64,000 bases of DNA from Allomesorhizobium camelthorni (GCF_011045125.1 NZ_JAAKZF010000001.1:248001-312000), one strand, 5' to 3'. Positions 53,485 to 63,205 are shown, numbered from the stretch's first letter. Numbers and translations are program-made. The notes: generated from the letters alone by a model not told the origin.

Positions 53485-54279
53485 TCACTGCCCCATCTTG
53501 TAGTCGAGGAACCACTTCTTGTTGAGCGCGTCGATTGTGCCGTCTTCCTTCATCGCCGCGATCGCTGCATTGACCGGCGCGACTAGGTCGGAACCTTTGG
53601 CGAAGATGAAGCCGAAATCCTCGGTGCCGAGCGGCCCACTGATCACCTTGAGCTTGCGTTCCGACGCCTCGACATAGCCGTTGGCCGCAACACCGTCGGT
53701 CAGCACCAGATCGACGTCGCCCGATTTCAGCGCCTGCACGGACGCGCCGAAGGTCTCGAACAGCTTGATGCGCGGGTTCTGCTCGTTGCCGTCCAGCACC
53801 TCGTAGACTGCGACATAGAACGGCGTCGTGCCTGCCTGCGTGGCGATCAGGCCGTCGGTCATCGCCGCGAAGCTTTTTGGGTCGGTGAAGCGGTCCTCGT
53901 CGGCGCGCACCAGCATGCGCATTTCCGAACGCATATACGGATCGGAGAAGTCGACCTTCTCCTTGCGCTCGTCCTTGATGGTGATGCCGGTCATGCCGAT
54001 CTGGTACTGGCCGTCGGAGACCGCCTGGATCATCGCGTCCCACGAGGTGTTCTGGTATTCGACCTTGAAGTTCAGCCGCTTGGCGATCTCGTTCATCGCA
54101 TCATATTCCCAGCCGATCTGCTCTCCGGTCTTGGGATCGACGAACTGCAGCGGCGGATAGGCATTCTCGGTGACAACAACAACATTCTTCCCGCCGAGAT
54201 CGGGCAATGCCTGGGCGAAAGCCAAGGCCGGCATCAGAAGCAAGGCCAGCAATCCGGCCAGAGAGAGTTTGGAGGTCAT
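53485..54279 (-). CDS. Amino-acid ABC transporter substrate-binding protein (family 3)
   Basis: A 264-aa periplasmic protein. The signal [20 protein letters not shown] is cleaved after [23 protein letters not shown], then [20 protein letters not shown] and [18 protein letters not shown], are the SBP-3 pattern. It binds a polar amino acid or opine-like compound, identity unknown. The permease follows. GNAT lies 83 nt upstream. Confidence 0.92.
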   Translation of the reverse strand: MTSKLSLAGLLALLLMPALAFAQALPDLGGKNVVVVTENAYPPLQFVDPKTGEQIGWEYDAMNEIAKRLNFKVEYQNTSWDAMIQAVSDGQYQIGMTGITIKDERKEKVDFSDPYMRSEMRMLVRADEDRFTDPKSFAAMTDGLIATQAGTTPFYVAVYEVLDGNEQNPRIKLFETFGASVQALKSGDVDLVLTDGVAANGYVEASERKLKVISGPLGTEDFGFIFAKGSDLVAPVNAAIAAMKEDGTIDALNKKWFLDYKMGQ

Positions 54280-54362
54280 GTTTTGCTCCCAAGCTTTGCG
54301 GAAACAGAATTGGTTTGGCGGAGTTTAGCCGCCGCCCTGCGGCAAACAAGCCATGCAGCCGG

Positions 54363-54893
54363 CTATTTTGCGGGGCGCCGCAGATCCAGCACCAGCAATT
54401 CCTCGTCGAGAAAGCGGCCGTCCACGCATAACGCATCCCGCTCAAGACCGTAGGGCTGAAAACCGAGCGAGTGATAGAGCCGGCGCGCGGCGACATTTTC
54501 GGCTGTCACGGTGCATTGAAGCATCACGCCCAGCGCTTGCGCATGGGAGATGACTTTTTCGACAAGCTTTCGCCCCAGCTTGGCCGCTCGCCAATCAGGC
54601 GCGACATAGACCGCCACCATCGTGCCCTTGTGCCGCGTCTTCTCCCGGGTGTTCTGGATGTAGGTCGCCATGCCGACGAGCCTTTCGCCCACGAAAGCGC
54701 CAAACGTCGCGCTCGGGGCCTCCGGCACGGCGCGCCTCACCATCTCCTCATCGGACAGTGCTTCCTCCTCCACGACGCTCGCGCCGAAGGATTCCTGGCT
54801 GTCGCGCAGGGCCTCCAGCCTCAGCGCGCGATACTGACCGGCATCGGCTTCGACCAGCGGCCTGATAACGATATCGGAAGGCAGCGTGATCAC
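54363..54893 (-). CDS. GNAT-family N-acetyltransferase
   Basis: A 176-aa acetyltransferase. The acetyl-CoA motif A is VAVYVAPDWRAAKLGRKLVE, a small deviation from Q/RxxGxG/A; motif B is NVAARRLYHSLGFQPYG. Substrate unknown. It ends before the binding-protein gene and starts 6 nt after the upstream methyltransferase stop, so they are likely co-transcribed. Confidence 0.88.
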   Translation of the reverse strand: MITLPSDIVIRPLVEADAGQYRALRLEALRDSQESFGASVVEEEALSDEEMVRRAVPEAPSATFGAFVGERLVGMATYIQNTREKTRHKGTMVAVYVAPDWRAAKLGRKLVEKVISHAQALGVMLQCTVTAENVAARRLYHSLGFQPYGLERDALCVDGRFLDEELLVLDLRRPAK

Positions 54894-54899
54894 GCCCGA

Positions 54900-55715
54900 T
54901 TACCTCTTCGTCGCGCCGATCGAAAACGACATCGGGATTTTCGGCATTCCTTCGGGAAGCACGAACTGATCCTCTCCGGCCTCGACCACGAAGGGAAACG
55001 CCTTCCAGACGACGATATCGTGCTCGCGCAGAAAGTCGATCGACAGTCCGGCGCCGATCAGCGCGTTGACAATGTCGGAGAGCGGATGGATCCATTCATA
55101 GCAGCGCGTGCTCGTCAGCGCCCGCGCGTCGCCCGTATAGGTCTGGGCCTGGTCGAAGACCAGAGGCTCTGTCATAGGCGTGCGCCAGCCGAACTCCAAT
55201 TCCAGCCTGCCTTCGCGCGCCTCGAACTGGTTCATCGCCGGATGCCCCTCCAGCAGATAGAGCTTGCCGTTGGGCCGCAGCAGCGCCGCAACGACCCGGG
55301 CCCAGGCAAAGATGTCGTCGAGCCAGTTGATCGCGCCCCAGGTGACGAACACCATATCGTAGGTCTGGCCGAGCGCCTCGGCGGCATCGAACACCGACGC
55401 CTCGACAAAGCGAACACCGGCGCCGGCTTTGGCGGCGAACCCGCGCGCCGCATCGATCGCCTTCGGCGAAAAGTCGAGCCCGGTAACGCTCTTCGCGCCG
55501 AGATGCTTCAGGCTGATCGTGTCGAGCCCGATATGGCATTGCAGATGGACGATATCCTTGCCGGAAAGATCGCCGATCTCGCCGGCTTCCAGCGCGTGCA
55601 GCGAGGAGCCGCCGGCCAGCACTTTGGCTATACGGTAGCTGCCGGTGGTGTCGCTCGAATGCAGTTCGGCGCGATTGTCCCAGTTGCGCAAATTCGCGGC
55701 TAAAAACTCGTTCAT
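54900..55715 (-). CDS. Class I SAM-dependent methyltransferase (rplS-adjacent)
   Basis: A 271-aa protein. Motif I DIVHLQCHIGLDTISLKHLG is unusual, with QCH where most have DxGxG, and is followed by VTGLDFSPKAIDAARG, AGAGVRFVEASVFDAAE and FVTWGAINWLDD. The C-terminal region (GWRTPMTEPLVFDQAQTYTG) fits no common group. Substrate unknown. A strong terminator separates it from rplS upstream, so it starts a new transcript. Confidence 0.85.
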   Translation of the reverse strand: MNEFLAANLRNWDNRAELHSSDTTGSYRIAKVLAGGSSLHALEAGEIGDLSGKDIVHLQCHIGLDTISLKHLGAKSVTGLDFSPKAIDAARGFAAKAGAGVRFVEASVFDAAEALGQTYDMVFVTWGAINWLDDIFAWARVVAALLRPNGKLYLLEGHPAMNQFEAREGRLELEFGWRTPMTEPLVFDQAQTYTGDARALTSTRCYEWIHPLSDIVNALIGAGLSIDFLREHDIVVWKAFPFVVEAGEDQFVLPEGMPKIPMSFSIGATKR

Positions 55716-55729
55716 CTCTCTCCCCCAAC

Positions 55730-55754
55730 AAAAAAGGCGGCCGAAGCCGCCTTT
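55730..55754 (-). terminator. Rho-independent terminator after rplS
   Basis: On the minus strand AAAGGCGGC (55754-55746) pairs with GCCGCCTTT (55741-55733) with loop TTCG and runs into a T tail. It lies 19 nt after the rplS stop. Confidence 0.9.
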
Positions 55755-55772
55755 GAAGCATTTCCGCCAGAC

Positions 55773-56327
55773 TTATTCGGCGGCGGTCTCGGCCGGCTTT
55801 TCGGCTTCCGCGGCGGCTGCTGCCTCGGCGGCGGCTTTCTTTTCAGCGGCCTCCTGGGCGGCCTTCTCGGCTGCCAGAGCCTCGGCGGCGGCGATCTTCT
55901 CGGCCTCGATGCGCGCCTTTTCGGCGTTCAGCGCATCGCGCTCGGCATCGTTGAGCTTGCGGGCGCGAACGCCGGTGTTTTCCGAAATGCGGGCCGACTT
56001 GCCGCGGCGATCACGCAGATAATAGAGCTTGGCGCGGCGAACCTTGCCGCGGCGGACGATTTCGACGCCTTCGACCATCGGCGAATACACGGGGAACACG
56101 CGCTCCACGCCTTCGCCATAGGAGATCTTGCGCACGGTGAAGCTTTCCTGGAAGCCGGCGCCTGAACGCGCGATCACCACGCCTTCATATGCCTGCACGC
56201 GGGTGCGGGTACCTTCGGTCACGCGCACCTGTACGCGCACCGTGTCGCCTGGCTGGAATTCGGGAAGCGTGCGTTTCGCTTCGATTTTCGCGGCCTGTTC
56301 GGCCTCGAGCTGACGGATGATGTCCAT
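55773..56327 (-). CDS. rplS: 50S ribosomal protein L19 with Ala/Glu-rich tail
   Basis: A 184-aa protein. The L19 core is residues 1-115: [59 protein letters not shown] and [21 protein letters not shown]-terminal tail of about 55 residues is Ala/Glu/Lys-rich ([20 protein letters not shown]) and predicts as a helix; long tails are usual in Rhizobiales. L19 sits at the 30S-50S interface. ATG 56327 follows GAGG by 8 nt; ATG 56333 has only 2. The region 56328-56584 before trmD holds a 5-bp GC hairpin (56360-56374) and no gene. Confidence 0.96.
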   Translation of the reverse strand: MDIIRQLEAEQAAKIEAKRTLPEFQPGDTVRVQVRVTEGTRTRVQAYEGVVIARSGAGFQESFTVRKISYGEGVERVFPVYSPMVEGVEIVRRGKVRRAKLYYLRDRRGKSARISENTGVRARKLNDAERDALNAEKARIEAEKIAAAEALAAEKAAQEAAEKKAAAEAAAAAEAEKPAETAAE

Positions 56328-56584
56328 CGCCATTACCTCTTCTTGGTTCTCAACAGCCAGAGCGCCCGGCGCTCGCCTTGCAGTCCCATCGACCGCTCGG
56401 CTATGCCCTTCCTCCAGACGGAAGCGAGGCAGGGGCGAATTCACCGTCCTTGTTGACGGGTCCCGGTCGAAAGTTGCCGGTTGGGCTGCGCGCATACACG
56501 CTTCCTGCGCGTTTGTCACCTCTCGCCCATGTCTTTTTTGCCGCATGGACGCAATGCGGGCGGTCGGCCTGTTCCGGCTTTCTG

Positions 56585-57289
56585 CTATTTCACCAAAGGC
56601 TGATTCTTCGCCGCGAGCAGATCGGGGCGACGCGCCCTGGTCAGCCGCTCGGCCTGCTCGCGCCGCCAGGCCGCGATCTTCGCGTGATTGCCGGACGTCA
56701 GCACTTCGGGGATCGCCCGGCCCTCGAACTCCTGCGGCCTCGTATAGTGCGGATGCTCGAGCAGTCCGTTCTCGAAGCTCTCCTCGTCACCGGAAACCTC
56801 ATTGCCCATGACGCCCGGCAGCAGCCGCACCACCGCGTCGAGCAATACAAGCGCCGCCGGTTCGCCGCCGGACAGGATGAAGTCGCCGATCGATATTTCC
56901 TCCAGCGCGCGCGCGTCGATGATGCGCTGATCGACACCTTCGAATCGTCCGCACAGGATCACCGCTCCCGGCCCGGCCGCGAGTTCGCGCACCCGCTCCT
57001 GCGTCAGCGGCTTTCCGCGCGGGCTCATCAGGATGCGCGGGCGCGGATCGCCCTTGGGCGATACGTGGTCGATCGCCCTGGCGAGAATGTCGGCGCGCAT
57101 CACCATGCCCGCACCGCCGCCGGCCGGCGTGTCGTCCACCGTCCGGTGCCGGTCGGTGGCGAAGTCGCGTATCTGCACGGCTTCGAGCGACCAGGTTCCG
57201 GCTTCCACCGCCCGGCCGGCAAGCGACAGGCCGAGGTGGCCGGGAAACATTTCGGGGTGGAGGGTCAGCACCGTCGCGCGAAAACTCAC
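56585..57289 (-). CDS. trmD: tRNA (guanine-37-N1) methyltransferase
   Basis: A 234-aa SPOUT enzyme that methylates G37 of tRNAs reading CNN and GGN-type codons and prevents frameshifts. The knot region holds [15 protein letters not shown] and [15 protein letters not shown]; the N-terminus [20 protein letters not shown] and [13 protein letters not shown] complete the pattern. It overlaps the rimM stop by 4 nt (57286-57289). The order rimM-trmD-rplS is the classic cluster. Confidence 0.97.
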   Translation of the reverse strand: MSFRATVLTLHPEMFPGHLGLSLAGRAVEAGTWSLEAVQIRDFATDRHRTVDDTPAGGGAGMVMRADILARAIDHVSPKGDPRPRILMSPRGKPLTQERVRELAAGPGAVILCGRFEGVDQRIIDARALEEISIGDFILSGGEPAALVLLDAVVRLLPGVMGNEVSGDEESFENGLLEHPHYTRPQEFEGRAIPEVLTSGNHAKIAAWRREQAERLTRARRPDLLAAKNQPLVK

Positions 57290-57882
57290 CGGTTGCCTCC
57301 CGCGTTTCCAGGCCCGCGCGGTTGCTTTCCCGGATCGAAATCTTCGTCGTCCGGTTCTTCATCCTCGCTTTCGACCAGCCCGGCGGCGATGGTGTCAACG
57401 CCGACGAAGCGTCCTTCGATGTCGACGACCGGCACGGCTGCCTGCGTGAATGGGATCAGAACCTGCTTCCTCCCGCCTAGCGTAAGCTCCAGAATGTCGC
57501 CACCACCGAAATTCTGCACCGCCGCTACCTTGCCGATCTCCGCGCCCGTCTCGTCCCTCACCGCCAGGCCGACCAGGTCCGCATGATAATATTCGCTGTC
57601 GTCGCCCTCGTCGGGCAGGGCGGAGCGATCGACGAAAAGCTCCGTGCCGGTCAGCGCCTCGGCCGCATTGCGGTCCCTGACCTCCTTGAAGCGCACCACG
57701 ACTACGGTGTTTGCCGGCCTGATATCGACGATCTCGAAGGATCGCCCATCCCTAGCAAAAAGCGGTCCGTAATCGCCCAGCGCCAGCGGGTCGGCGGTGA
57801 ACGCCTTGACGCGCAACTCGCCCTTGATGCCGTGCGGCGCGCCGATGACGGCCATCTGGACGGGCTTCTTGAGCTTGGACAT
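57286..57882 (-). CDS. rimM: Ribosome maturation factor
   Basis: A 198-aa protein that helps assemble the 30S head. The N-terminal RimM domain ([20 protein letters not shown]) and the C-terminal PRC barrel ([40 protein letters not shown]) are both present. The last 30 residues are acidic and disordered ([16 protein letters not shown]). ATG 57882 has AGGGA 7 nt upstream; ATG 57888 has it too near. rpsP, normally next upstream, is not there; xerC lies divergently instead. Confidence 0.95.
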   Translation of the reverse strand: MSKLKKPVQMAVIGAPHGIKGELRVKAFTADPLALGDYGPLFARDGRSFEIVDIRPANTVVVVRFKEVRDRNAAEALTGTELFVDRSALPDEGDDSEYYHADLVGLAVRDETGAEIGKVAAVQNFGGGDILELTLGGRKQVLIPFTQAAVPVVDIEGRFVGVDTIAAGLVESEDEEPDDEDFDPGKQPRGPGNAGGNR

Positions 57883-57984
57883 TTTCATTCCCTACTCGCC
57901 GCACCACTGCATTTCAATCGCAGCATTCTTCACCGCTTGCTAACCTTACCGCATCAGCATGCGTCGAATCGCCGGAAGCTCGCC

Positions 57985-58923
57985 ATGCAGGAATTTCTCA
58001 TCTCGGCCAAGCCAGACCTCCAGGCGGCGCGCGAAGCCTGGTTGAAGATGCTCGCCAGGGAGCGGCGACTGTCGGCGCTGACGGTCGAGGCCTATGAACG
58101 CGACACAAGGCAGTTCTTCCAGTTCCTGACGGGACATTGCGCAGGTCCGCCCGGCATAGCGGACATCAGCGACCTCCGGCCGACCGACCTGCGGGCCTTC
58201 ATGGCATCACGGCGCTCGGGCGGCGTCGGCCCGCGCACCCTCGGACGCGGGCTCGCCGCCATCCGCTCATTCCTGCGCTTCCTCGAACGCCGCGGCCTGG
58301 TGAACGCCGCGGGGGCGGCGGCTCTTCGCGCGCCGAGGCAGCCGAAATCGCTGCCCAAGCCGCTGACGGCGTCGGATGCAAGACGCGTCGTATCGAGCGG
58401 CGAGCAATTGGCGGAAGAACCCTGGATCGCCGCCCGCAACGCGGCCGTGCTGACCCTGCTCTACGGGTCCGGCCTGCGCATCTCCGAGGCGCTCGGCCTT
58501 TGCGGCGGCGAACTTTCGGGCGAAGGCGACACGGTGCTTCGCATCACCGGAAAGGGCGGGAAGACCCGGCTGGTTCCGGTGCTGCCGATCGCCCTACAGG
58601 CGGTGGCGGAGTATCGCAGGCTGTGCCCCTACGATTTCGATCCGAAGGCGCTGCTATTTCGCGGTGCGCGCGGCCGCCCGCTGAACCCGGCTATCGTCCA
58701 GCGCGAAATGCAAAAATTGCGCGGCGCGCTAAACCTGCCCGACACGGCGACGCCGCATGCGCTGCGCCACTCCTTCGCCACGCATCTGCTCGGCAGGGGC
58801 GGCGATCTCCGCACCATCCAGGAGTTGCTGGGACATGCCAGCCTGTCGACCACGCAGGTCTATACCGGCGTCGACACTGCGCGCCTGCTGGAGGTCTACG
58901 AAGCCGCCCACCCCCGCGCATAG
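57985..58923 (+). CDS. xerC: Tyrosine recombinase XerC
   Basis: A 312-aa site-specific recombinase that resolves chromosome dimers at dif with XerD and FtsK. The core-binding domain is 15-105. The catalytic residues are R165 (YGSGLRISEAL), K190 (ITGKGGKTR), H258 and R261 (HALRHSFATHLL), H284 (LLGHASLSTTQVYT) and Y293. XerC rather than XerD is likely but not certain. GGAAG lies 6 nt before ATG 57985. It is divergent from rimM with only 102 nt between. Confidence 0.9.
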   Translation: MQEFLISAKPDLQAAREAWLKMLARERRLSALTVEAYERDTRQFFQFLTGHCAGPPGIADISDLRPTDLRAFMASRRSGGVGPRTLGRGLAAIRSFLRFLERRGLVNAAGAAALRAPRQPKSLPKPLTASDARRVVSSGEQLAEEPWIAARNAAVLTLLYGSGLRISEALGLCGGELSGEGDTVLRITGKGGKTRLVPVLPIALQAVAEYRRLCPYDFDPKALLFRGARGRPLNPAIVQREMQKLRGALNLPDTATPHALRHSFATHLLGRGGDLRTIQELLGHASLSTTQVYTGVDTARLLEVYEAAHPRA

Positions 58924-58997
58924 CCCATATCATCGATTGGACAATTTTAGAGCGCCGGTTAACCGTTTCGCCTCTATTTGTGGCTAACGATGCACCG

Positions 58998-60065
58998 ATG
59001 AAACGCGTGATCGCCCTTGCCGACCGAAGCTCACTGCCGGCCTTGAAGCTGCTTGCCGCGGCCAATGTGCTGTTCCTGATCTCTTTCGCGGTCATGCTCG
59101 CACTCGCGACCGGCGAAGCTCGCGGCGAAATTCCAGCCTGCAAGGGCGTCGACATGCTTGCCGCCATCGAGCGGGACGACCCGGCGCTATTGGCCAGGAT
59201 CAGGGAGGAGGCCGCGGCCACGCCGAATGGCGATTCGCTGCTGTGGAAACTGGAGAAAGCGGGCCAGGAGCCATCGTTCCTGTTCGGCACGATGCACATG
59301 ACCGACCCGCGCGTCACCAGCCTTACGCCTGCCGCCGAACGGGCTTTCGACGCGGCGCAGACCGTGGTGATCGAGACGACCGAAGTCCTCGACCCGGCAA
59401 AAATGCTCGCCGGCATGATGAAGAAGCCCGAACTGACCATGTTCACCGACGGCACGACGCTCGCATCGCATATGTCGCCGGAAGACGCCGAAGCGGTCGA
59501 GAAGGCGCTCGACGAGCGCGGCATTCCGCCGACCACCGTCGCCAAGATGAAGCCGTGGATGCTGTCGGCGATGCTGGCGCTTCCCGCCTGCGAACTGGCG
59601 CGCAAGGCGGCCGGCGCGCCGGTCCTCGACGTCAAGCTGGCGGAAGATGCGAAGGCGACCGGCAAGAGGCTTGAGGGTCTCGAAACAGTGGCCGACCAGC
59701 TCGAAGCCATGGCGTCGCTGCCGATCGAGTTCCACATGCAGGGCCTGATCGACACGCTGAAGCTTGGCGACAAGACCGACGACGTGATCGAAACCATGAT
59801 CGTGCTTTATCAGAGCGGCCAGACCGGCATGTACTGGCCGTTGTTCCGGGCCGTTCTGCCGGGCAGCGATGGGGATGAAGCAGGCTACGCCGCTTTCGAG
59901 GAAACCATGGTCACGGCGCGCAACCGGAACATGGCGGAGAAAGCCGCCCCGATTCTCGACGAGGGCAATGCCTTCATCGCGGTGGGCGCGCTGCATCTTC
60001 CCGGCCCCAACGGGTTGGTCGAATTGCTGCGCAAGGAAGGCTATGCCGTTTCCGCCGTGCACTGA
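58998..60065 (+). CDS. TraB/GumN-family protein
   Basis: A 355-aa protein of the TraB/GumN (PF01963) family. One helix near 16-40 (LKLLAAANVLFLISFAVMLA) anchors it or serves as a signal, so it is probably periplasmic. FLFGTMHMTDPRV and the C-terminal VGALHLPGPNGLVELLRKEG are the two GxxH-type metal motifs of the family, which include metalloprotease-like members. The function in Rhizobiales is not known. ATG 58998 has a weak ribosome-binding site. Its neighbours give no role. Confidence 0.88.
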   Translation: MKRVIALADRSSLPALKLLAAANVLFLISFAVMLALATGEARGEIPACKGVDMLAAIERDDPALLARIREEAAATPNGDSLLWKLEKAGQEPSFLFGTMHMTDPRVTSLTPAAERAFDAAQTVVIETTEVLDPAKMLAGMMKKPELTMFTDGTTLASHMSPEDAEAVEKALDERGIPPTTVAKMKPWMLSAMLALPACELARKAAGAPVLDVKLAEDAKATGKRLEGLETVADQLEAMASLPIEFHMQGLIDTLKLGDKTDDVIETMIVLYQSGQTGMYWPLFRAVLPGSDGDEAGYAAFEETMVTARNRNMAEKAAPILDEGNAFIAVGALHLPGPNGLVELLRKEGYAVSAVH

Positions 60066-60150
60066 CACGCGTTCACGCAAAGCGTGATTTGTCCCCTGCG
60101 CCACTTCTGGTAGTCTTCATCTGTCCAATCGATTGCGAAGGATGACGATC

Positions 60151-60348
60151 ATGACAAAATCGCTCCTGCTGGCCGCTGTTCTCGGCCTCTCGACTTCCGG
60201 GGCTTTCGCTTGCGAATTCCAAAGATCGGCCAAGGTCGACAAGACGGTCGTTGCAAGCGTCGCGACGACCGCGTCAGAGCAACCAATGTCGACGCCCGCA
60301 CCGGTAGTCGTGCCGGAGCAGCCGGCCGCCGAGGAAGAGGCCGAGTAG
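60151..60348 (+). CDS. Small exported protein of unknown function (65 aa)
   Basis: A 65-aa protein with signal MTKSLLLAAVLGLSTSGAFA cleaved before CEFQRS, then a Val/Thr/Pro/Glu-rich tail (TPAPVVVPEQPAAEEEAE). The mature part is too short and low-complexity for a family call. GAAGGA lies 8 nt before ATG 60151; ATG 60142 is the alternative. Confidence 0.6.
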   Translation: MTKSLLLAAVLGLSTSGAFACEFQRSAKVDKTVVASVATTASEQPMSTPAPVVVPEQPAAEEEAE

Positions 60349-60488
60349 CGCATACCGGCCGCCTTACCTACATTTCGCTATGAACCGACACCCGGATTCC
60401 GGGTGTCTTTTGGCGGTTTCCCATCGAAATGAAACCGAATCGGCCATTGCGCGTTGTCCCGTCAGCTTAACCAGACGGAGTACCGACT

Positions 60489-60941
60489 ATGGCCGACCCA
60501 TCACGCATACCGGATCCGCGCGTGAACGATCCGGACAACCCGTCTACGCCCGTCGGAGCCGATCCGCTAAGCTCCGATCCGCGGCTCAATCCAGCCAATT
60601 CACAAGATCCGCGCGTCGTCGACAACCGCAATGTCGTCCAGTCCAGAGGCGCCGGTAGCGGCGTCCTGATTGCCGCCGTGGTGCTTGTACTCGCCGTGAT
60701 CGCCTATTTCGTCTTCGCACCGGGCACCGATACTGCCGTGACGCCGACAGGTGACGCGGTTACAACCGAACCCGCAACGCCGGCGCCTGATGCGACTGCT
60801 CCTGCGACGCCTGCTCCGGACGCAACCGCTCCTGCGCCTGACGCAAGTGCCCCGGCAACGCCGGCTCCTGATGCGACCGCTCCGGCTGAACCGGCTCCGG
60901 CGCCTGCCGAGCCTGCTCCAGCCCCCGCGCCTGCGCAGTAA
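60489..60941 (+). CDS. Single-pass membrane protein with PAPDATAPA repeats
   Basis: A 150-aa protein. The N-terminal 50 residues are Asp/Pro-rich and hydrophilic (RIPDPRVNDPDNPSTPVGAD). A single helix is near 59-76 (GVLIAAVVLVLAVIAYFVFA). The rest is a repeat tail with units ATPAPDATAP and related (PAEPAPAPAEPAPAPAPAQ). No named domain. The tail is likely disordered and periplasmic. A strong terminator follows 14 nt after the stop. Confidence 0.7.
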   Translation: MADPSRIPDPRVNDPDNPSTPVGADPLSSDPRLNPANSQDPRVVDNRNVVQSRGAGSGVLIAAVVLVLAVIAYFVFAPGTDTAVTPTGDAVTTEPATPAPDATAPATPAPDATAPAPDASAPATPAPDATAPAEPAPAPAEPAPAPAPAQ

Positions 60942-60954
60942 TAGTTGGAACAAA

Positions 60955-60984
60955 AAAACGGCCCGCTTTCGAGCGGGCCGTTTT
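60955..60984. terminator. Bidirectional rho-independent terminator
   Basis: AAAACGGCCCGCT (60955-60967) pairs exactly with AGCGGGCCGTTTT (60972-60984), loop TTCG, with T and A runs on both strands. It ends the gene at 60489 and, on the minus strand, lpdA (stop 61021). Confidence 0.92.
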
Positions 60985-61020
60985 GCGGTGCGTGCACGCC
61001 GGGTCGGGCAAGGAAGACTC

Positions 61021-62427
61021 TCACATATGGATCGGCTTGGAGAAGGTGGCGAGCGCCGCCTCCTTGACCGCTTCCGACATGGTCGGATGGGCGTGGCAGG
61101 TACGGGCCAGATCCTCGGACGAGCCCCCGAATTCCATCAGAACGGCGGCTTCGTGGATCATCTCGCCGGCGCCGAAGCCGACTATGTGAACGCCGAGCAC
61201 CCGGTCGCTCGCCTTGTCGGCGAGGACTTTCACGAAACCGTCGGTATGCAGACTGGCCCGTGCCCGGCCGTTTGCGCTGAACGGGAATTTTCCCGCTTTG
61301 TACTCGATCCCGGCCTTCTTCAGCTCTTCCTCGGTCTTGCCGACCGCCGCGATTTCGGGGGTCGTATAGACGACGCCCGGGATCGCATCGTAATTCACAT
61401 GCCCGGCCTGCCCAGCGATGATCTCGGCCACCGCCACGCCCTCTTCCTCCGCCTTGTGGGCGAGCATCGGACCGGCGATGACGTCGCCGATCGCGTAGAT
61501 GCCGGCGACATTGGTCCTCAAATGCCCATCGGTCTTGACCCGGCCGCCCTCGTCGAGTTCGACGCCTGCGTCGGCCAGCCCGAGCCCATCCGTATAGGGC
61601 CGGCGTCCTGTGGAGATCAGCACGACATCCGCCTCGATCGTTTCCGCATCGCCGCCCTTAACCGGCTCGAATGTCACCGAAGCGCCCTTCTTCGTCTTCG
61701 CGACGGCCGTGACTTTCGAGCTTAGCTTTATGTCGAAACCCTGCTTGGCCAGCATACGCTGGAACTGCTTTGCGACTTCGCCGTCCATGCCGCCGAGGAT
61801 GGTGTCGAGATATTCCACTACGGTCACCTTGGCGCCGAGCCGCGCCCAGACCGAGCCGAGTTCGAGCCCGATGACGCCGCCGCCAACTACCACCAGATGG
61901 CCGGGCACTTTTGCGAACTCCAGGGCGCCGGTCGACGAAACGATCACCTTCTCGTCGAAACCGACCTTGACGCCCGGAATGCCGGCAGCGTCGGACCCCG
62001 TGGCGATGACGATGTTCTTCGTCTCGATCTCTTCGGTCTTGCCGTCCTCGCCGACGATCGCGACCTTGCCTGCGCCGAGCACCTTGCCCGTCCCCCGGAA
62101 CACGTCGATCTTGTTCTTCTTCATCAGGAAATCGAGGCCCTTGACGTTCTGCTCGACCGTCTGGTCCTTGTGGGCCAGCATGTTCTTCAAATTGAGCTTC
62201 GGCGTGCCGACTTCCACGCCCAGCGCCGCGAAGGAATGTCCGGCCTCCACGAACATCTCGGACGCATGCAGCAGGGCCTTGGATGGAATGCAGCCGACGT
62301 TGACACAGGTGCCGCCATGGGTAGGGCGCTTTTCAACCACCGCGGTCTTGAGGCCGAGTTGCGCCGCCTTGATCGCGCAGACATAGCCCCCCGGGCCGGT
62401 TCCAATCACCACGACATCGTAAGCCAT
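61021..62427 (-). CDS. lpdA: Dihydrolipoyl dehydrogenase (E3)
   Basis: A 468-aa flavoprotein that reoxidises dihydrolipoamide with NAD. The redox pair is C41-C46 (GGTCVNVGCIPSKALL), FAD binding VVIGTGPGGYV near 7-17 and the C-terminal His-Glu base pair in CHAHPTMSEAVKEA. NAD binding is VVGGGVIGLELGS. Because sucB is upstream on the same strand, this is probably the E3 of the 2-oxoglutarate dehydrogenase complex. An unknown exported protein gene lies between them. Confidence 0.97.
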   Translation of the reverse strand: MAYDVVVIGTGPGGYVCAIKAAQLGLKTAVVEKRPTHGGTCVNVGCIPSKALLHASEMFVEAGHSFAALGVEVGTPKLNLKNMLAHKDQTVEQNVKGLDFLMKKNKIDVFRGTGKVLGAGKVAIVGEDGKTEEIETKNIVIATGSDAAGIPGVKVGFDEKVIVSSTGALEFAKVPGHLVVVGGGVIGLELGSVWARLGAKVTVVEYLDTILGGMDGEVAKQFQRMLAKQGFDIKLSSKVTAVAKTKKGASVTFEPVKGGDAETIEADVVLISTGRRPYTDGLGLADAGVELDEGGRVKTDGHLRTNVAGIYAIGDVIAGPMLAHKAEEEGVAVAEIIAGQAGHVNYDAIPGVVYTTPEIAAVGKTEEELKKAGIEYKAGKFPFSANGRARASLHTDGFVKVLADKASDRVLGVHIVGFGAGEMIHEAAVLMEFGGSSEDLARTCHAHPTMSEAVKEAALATFSKPIHM

Positions 62428-62510
62428 TTTCCATCCTTATACGGTTTGAGCGGCCTCGCCCGCTCACTGAAATTATGATCCGGCGTGGCGGTTTGCCACG
62501 GCGGAGCCCC

Positions 62511-63056
62511 TCACTCCTGGCAACCCTTCAATGCAAAAACATCCCACGGCACCTTCGAAAGTTCGTCCGCATCAAAAGCAGCCGATCTCTGCAGCGAACG
62601 GGCGAGATCGGGAAAGATCAGCTTTGCCGGCGCGTCGGCACCCTCGGCCGGGAGAAGTTCGATATTGCCCTTGTCGTCGGACGTGTAGATGACACCCTGC
62701 CAGACCGTGCAAATGGCAAGCTCAGCCCCGGTCACGTCACCTTGCGGGCATTTGTACATCAGCATGCCGTTGGGCCGCGGTACGGCTTCCGTCCACATCA
62801 CGATACCGTCGAGCACCACGTCACCTTCGATAAGCATGCGAAATGTGTTGGTGACGACCGCCCGGTTAAGCGTGGGCGTGAAGTTGATCTCGGCGACGCC
62901 GTCGCGTTCGCCATAGACGCTGAGTTCCATCGGGCAGGCGGCCAGCGCCGGCGCGGCCGACGACGCCAAAATGCCGAGCGCGGCAATGGTTCGCGCCACC
63001 CAGGCTTCGCCTCTAGCGCTAATGACCTTTTCATTGAACAGGCGGGGCACCTTCAA
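62511..63056 (-). CDS. Exported protein of unknown function between sucB and lpdA
   Basis: A 181-aa protein I do not recognise. A signal-like segment AWVARTIAALGILASSAAPA ends ALAAC. The mature part has Cys at CPMELS and Cys pairs MYKCPQG and LAICTVWQ, and ends CQE. The middle, VAEINFTPTLNRAVVTNTFR, predicts mainly strands. The start is uncertain: ATG 63056 puts about 15 residues before the signal. It sits in the oga-dehydrogenase gene row on the same strand, with 83 nt to lpdA. A link to the complex is not evident. Confidence 0.75.
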   Translation of the reverse strand: MKVPRLFNEKVISARGEAWVARTIAALGILASSAAPALAACPMELSVYGERDGVAEINFTPTLNRAVVTNTFRMLIEGDVVLDGIVMWTEAVPRPNGMLMYKCPQGDVTGAELAICTVWQGVIYTSDDKGNIELLPAEGADAPAKLIFPDLARSLQRSAAFDADELSKVPWDVFALKGCQE

Positions 63057-63205
63057 GGCATCAGCCTGATCAACGCAAGAACTGAAATTTCGGTCGATGC
63101 AGCAGCGGCTTCCATGGAACTCCCCCGGTCACATGTTCCGGAAGCGGAATTGCTTCCAGAGGGCGCTATCACAAACTCGCGGCTACAAAATTGGCAAAGC
63201 AGCGC

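Noticed and set aside
56328-56584. L19 leader riboregulator between trmD and rplS
   Set aside because: Only a 5-bp hairpin (56360-56374) is visible and I cannot match it to a known ribosomal-protein leader.
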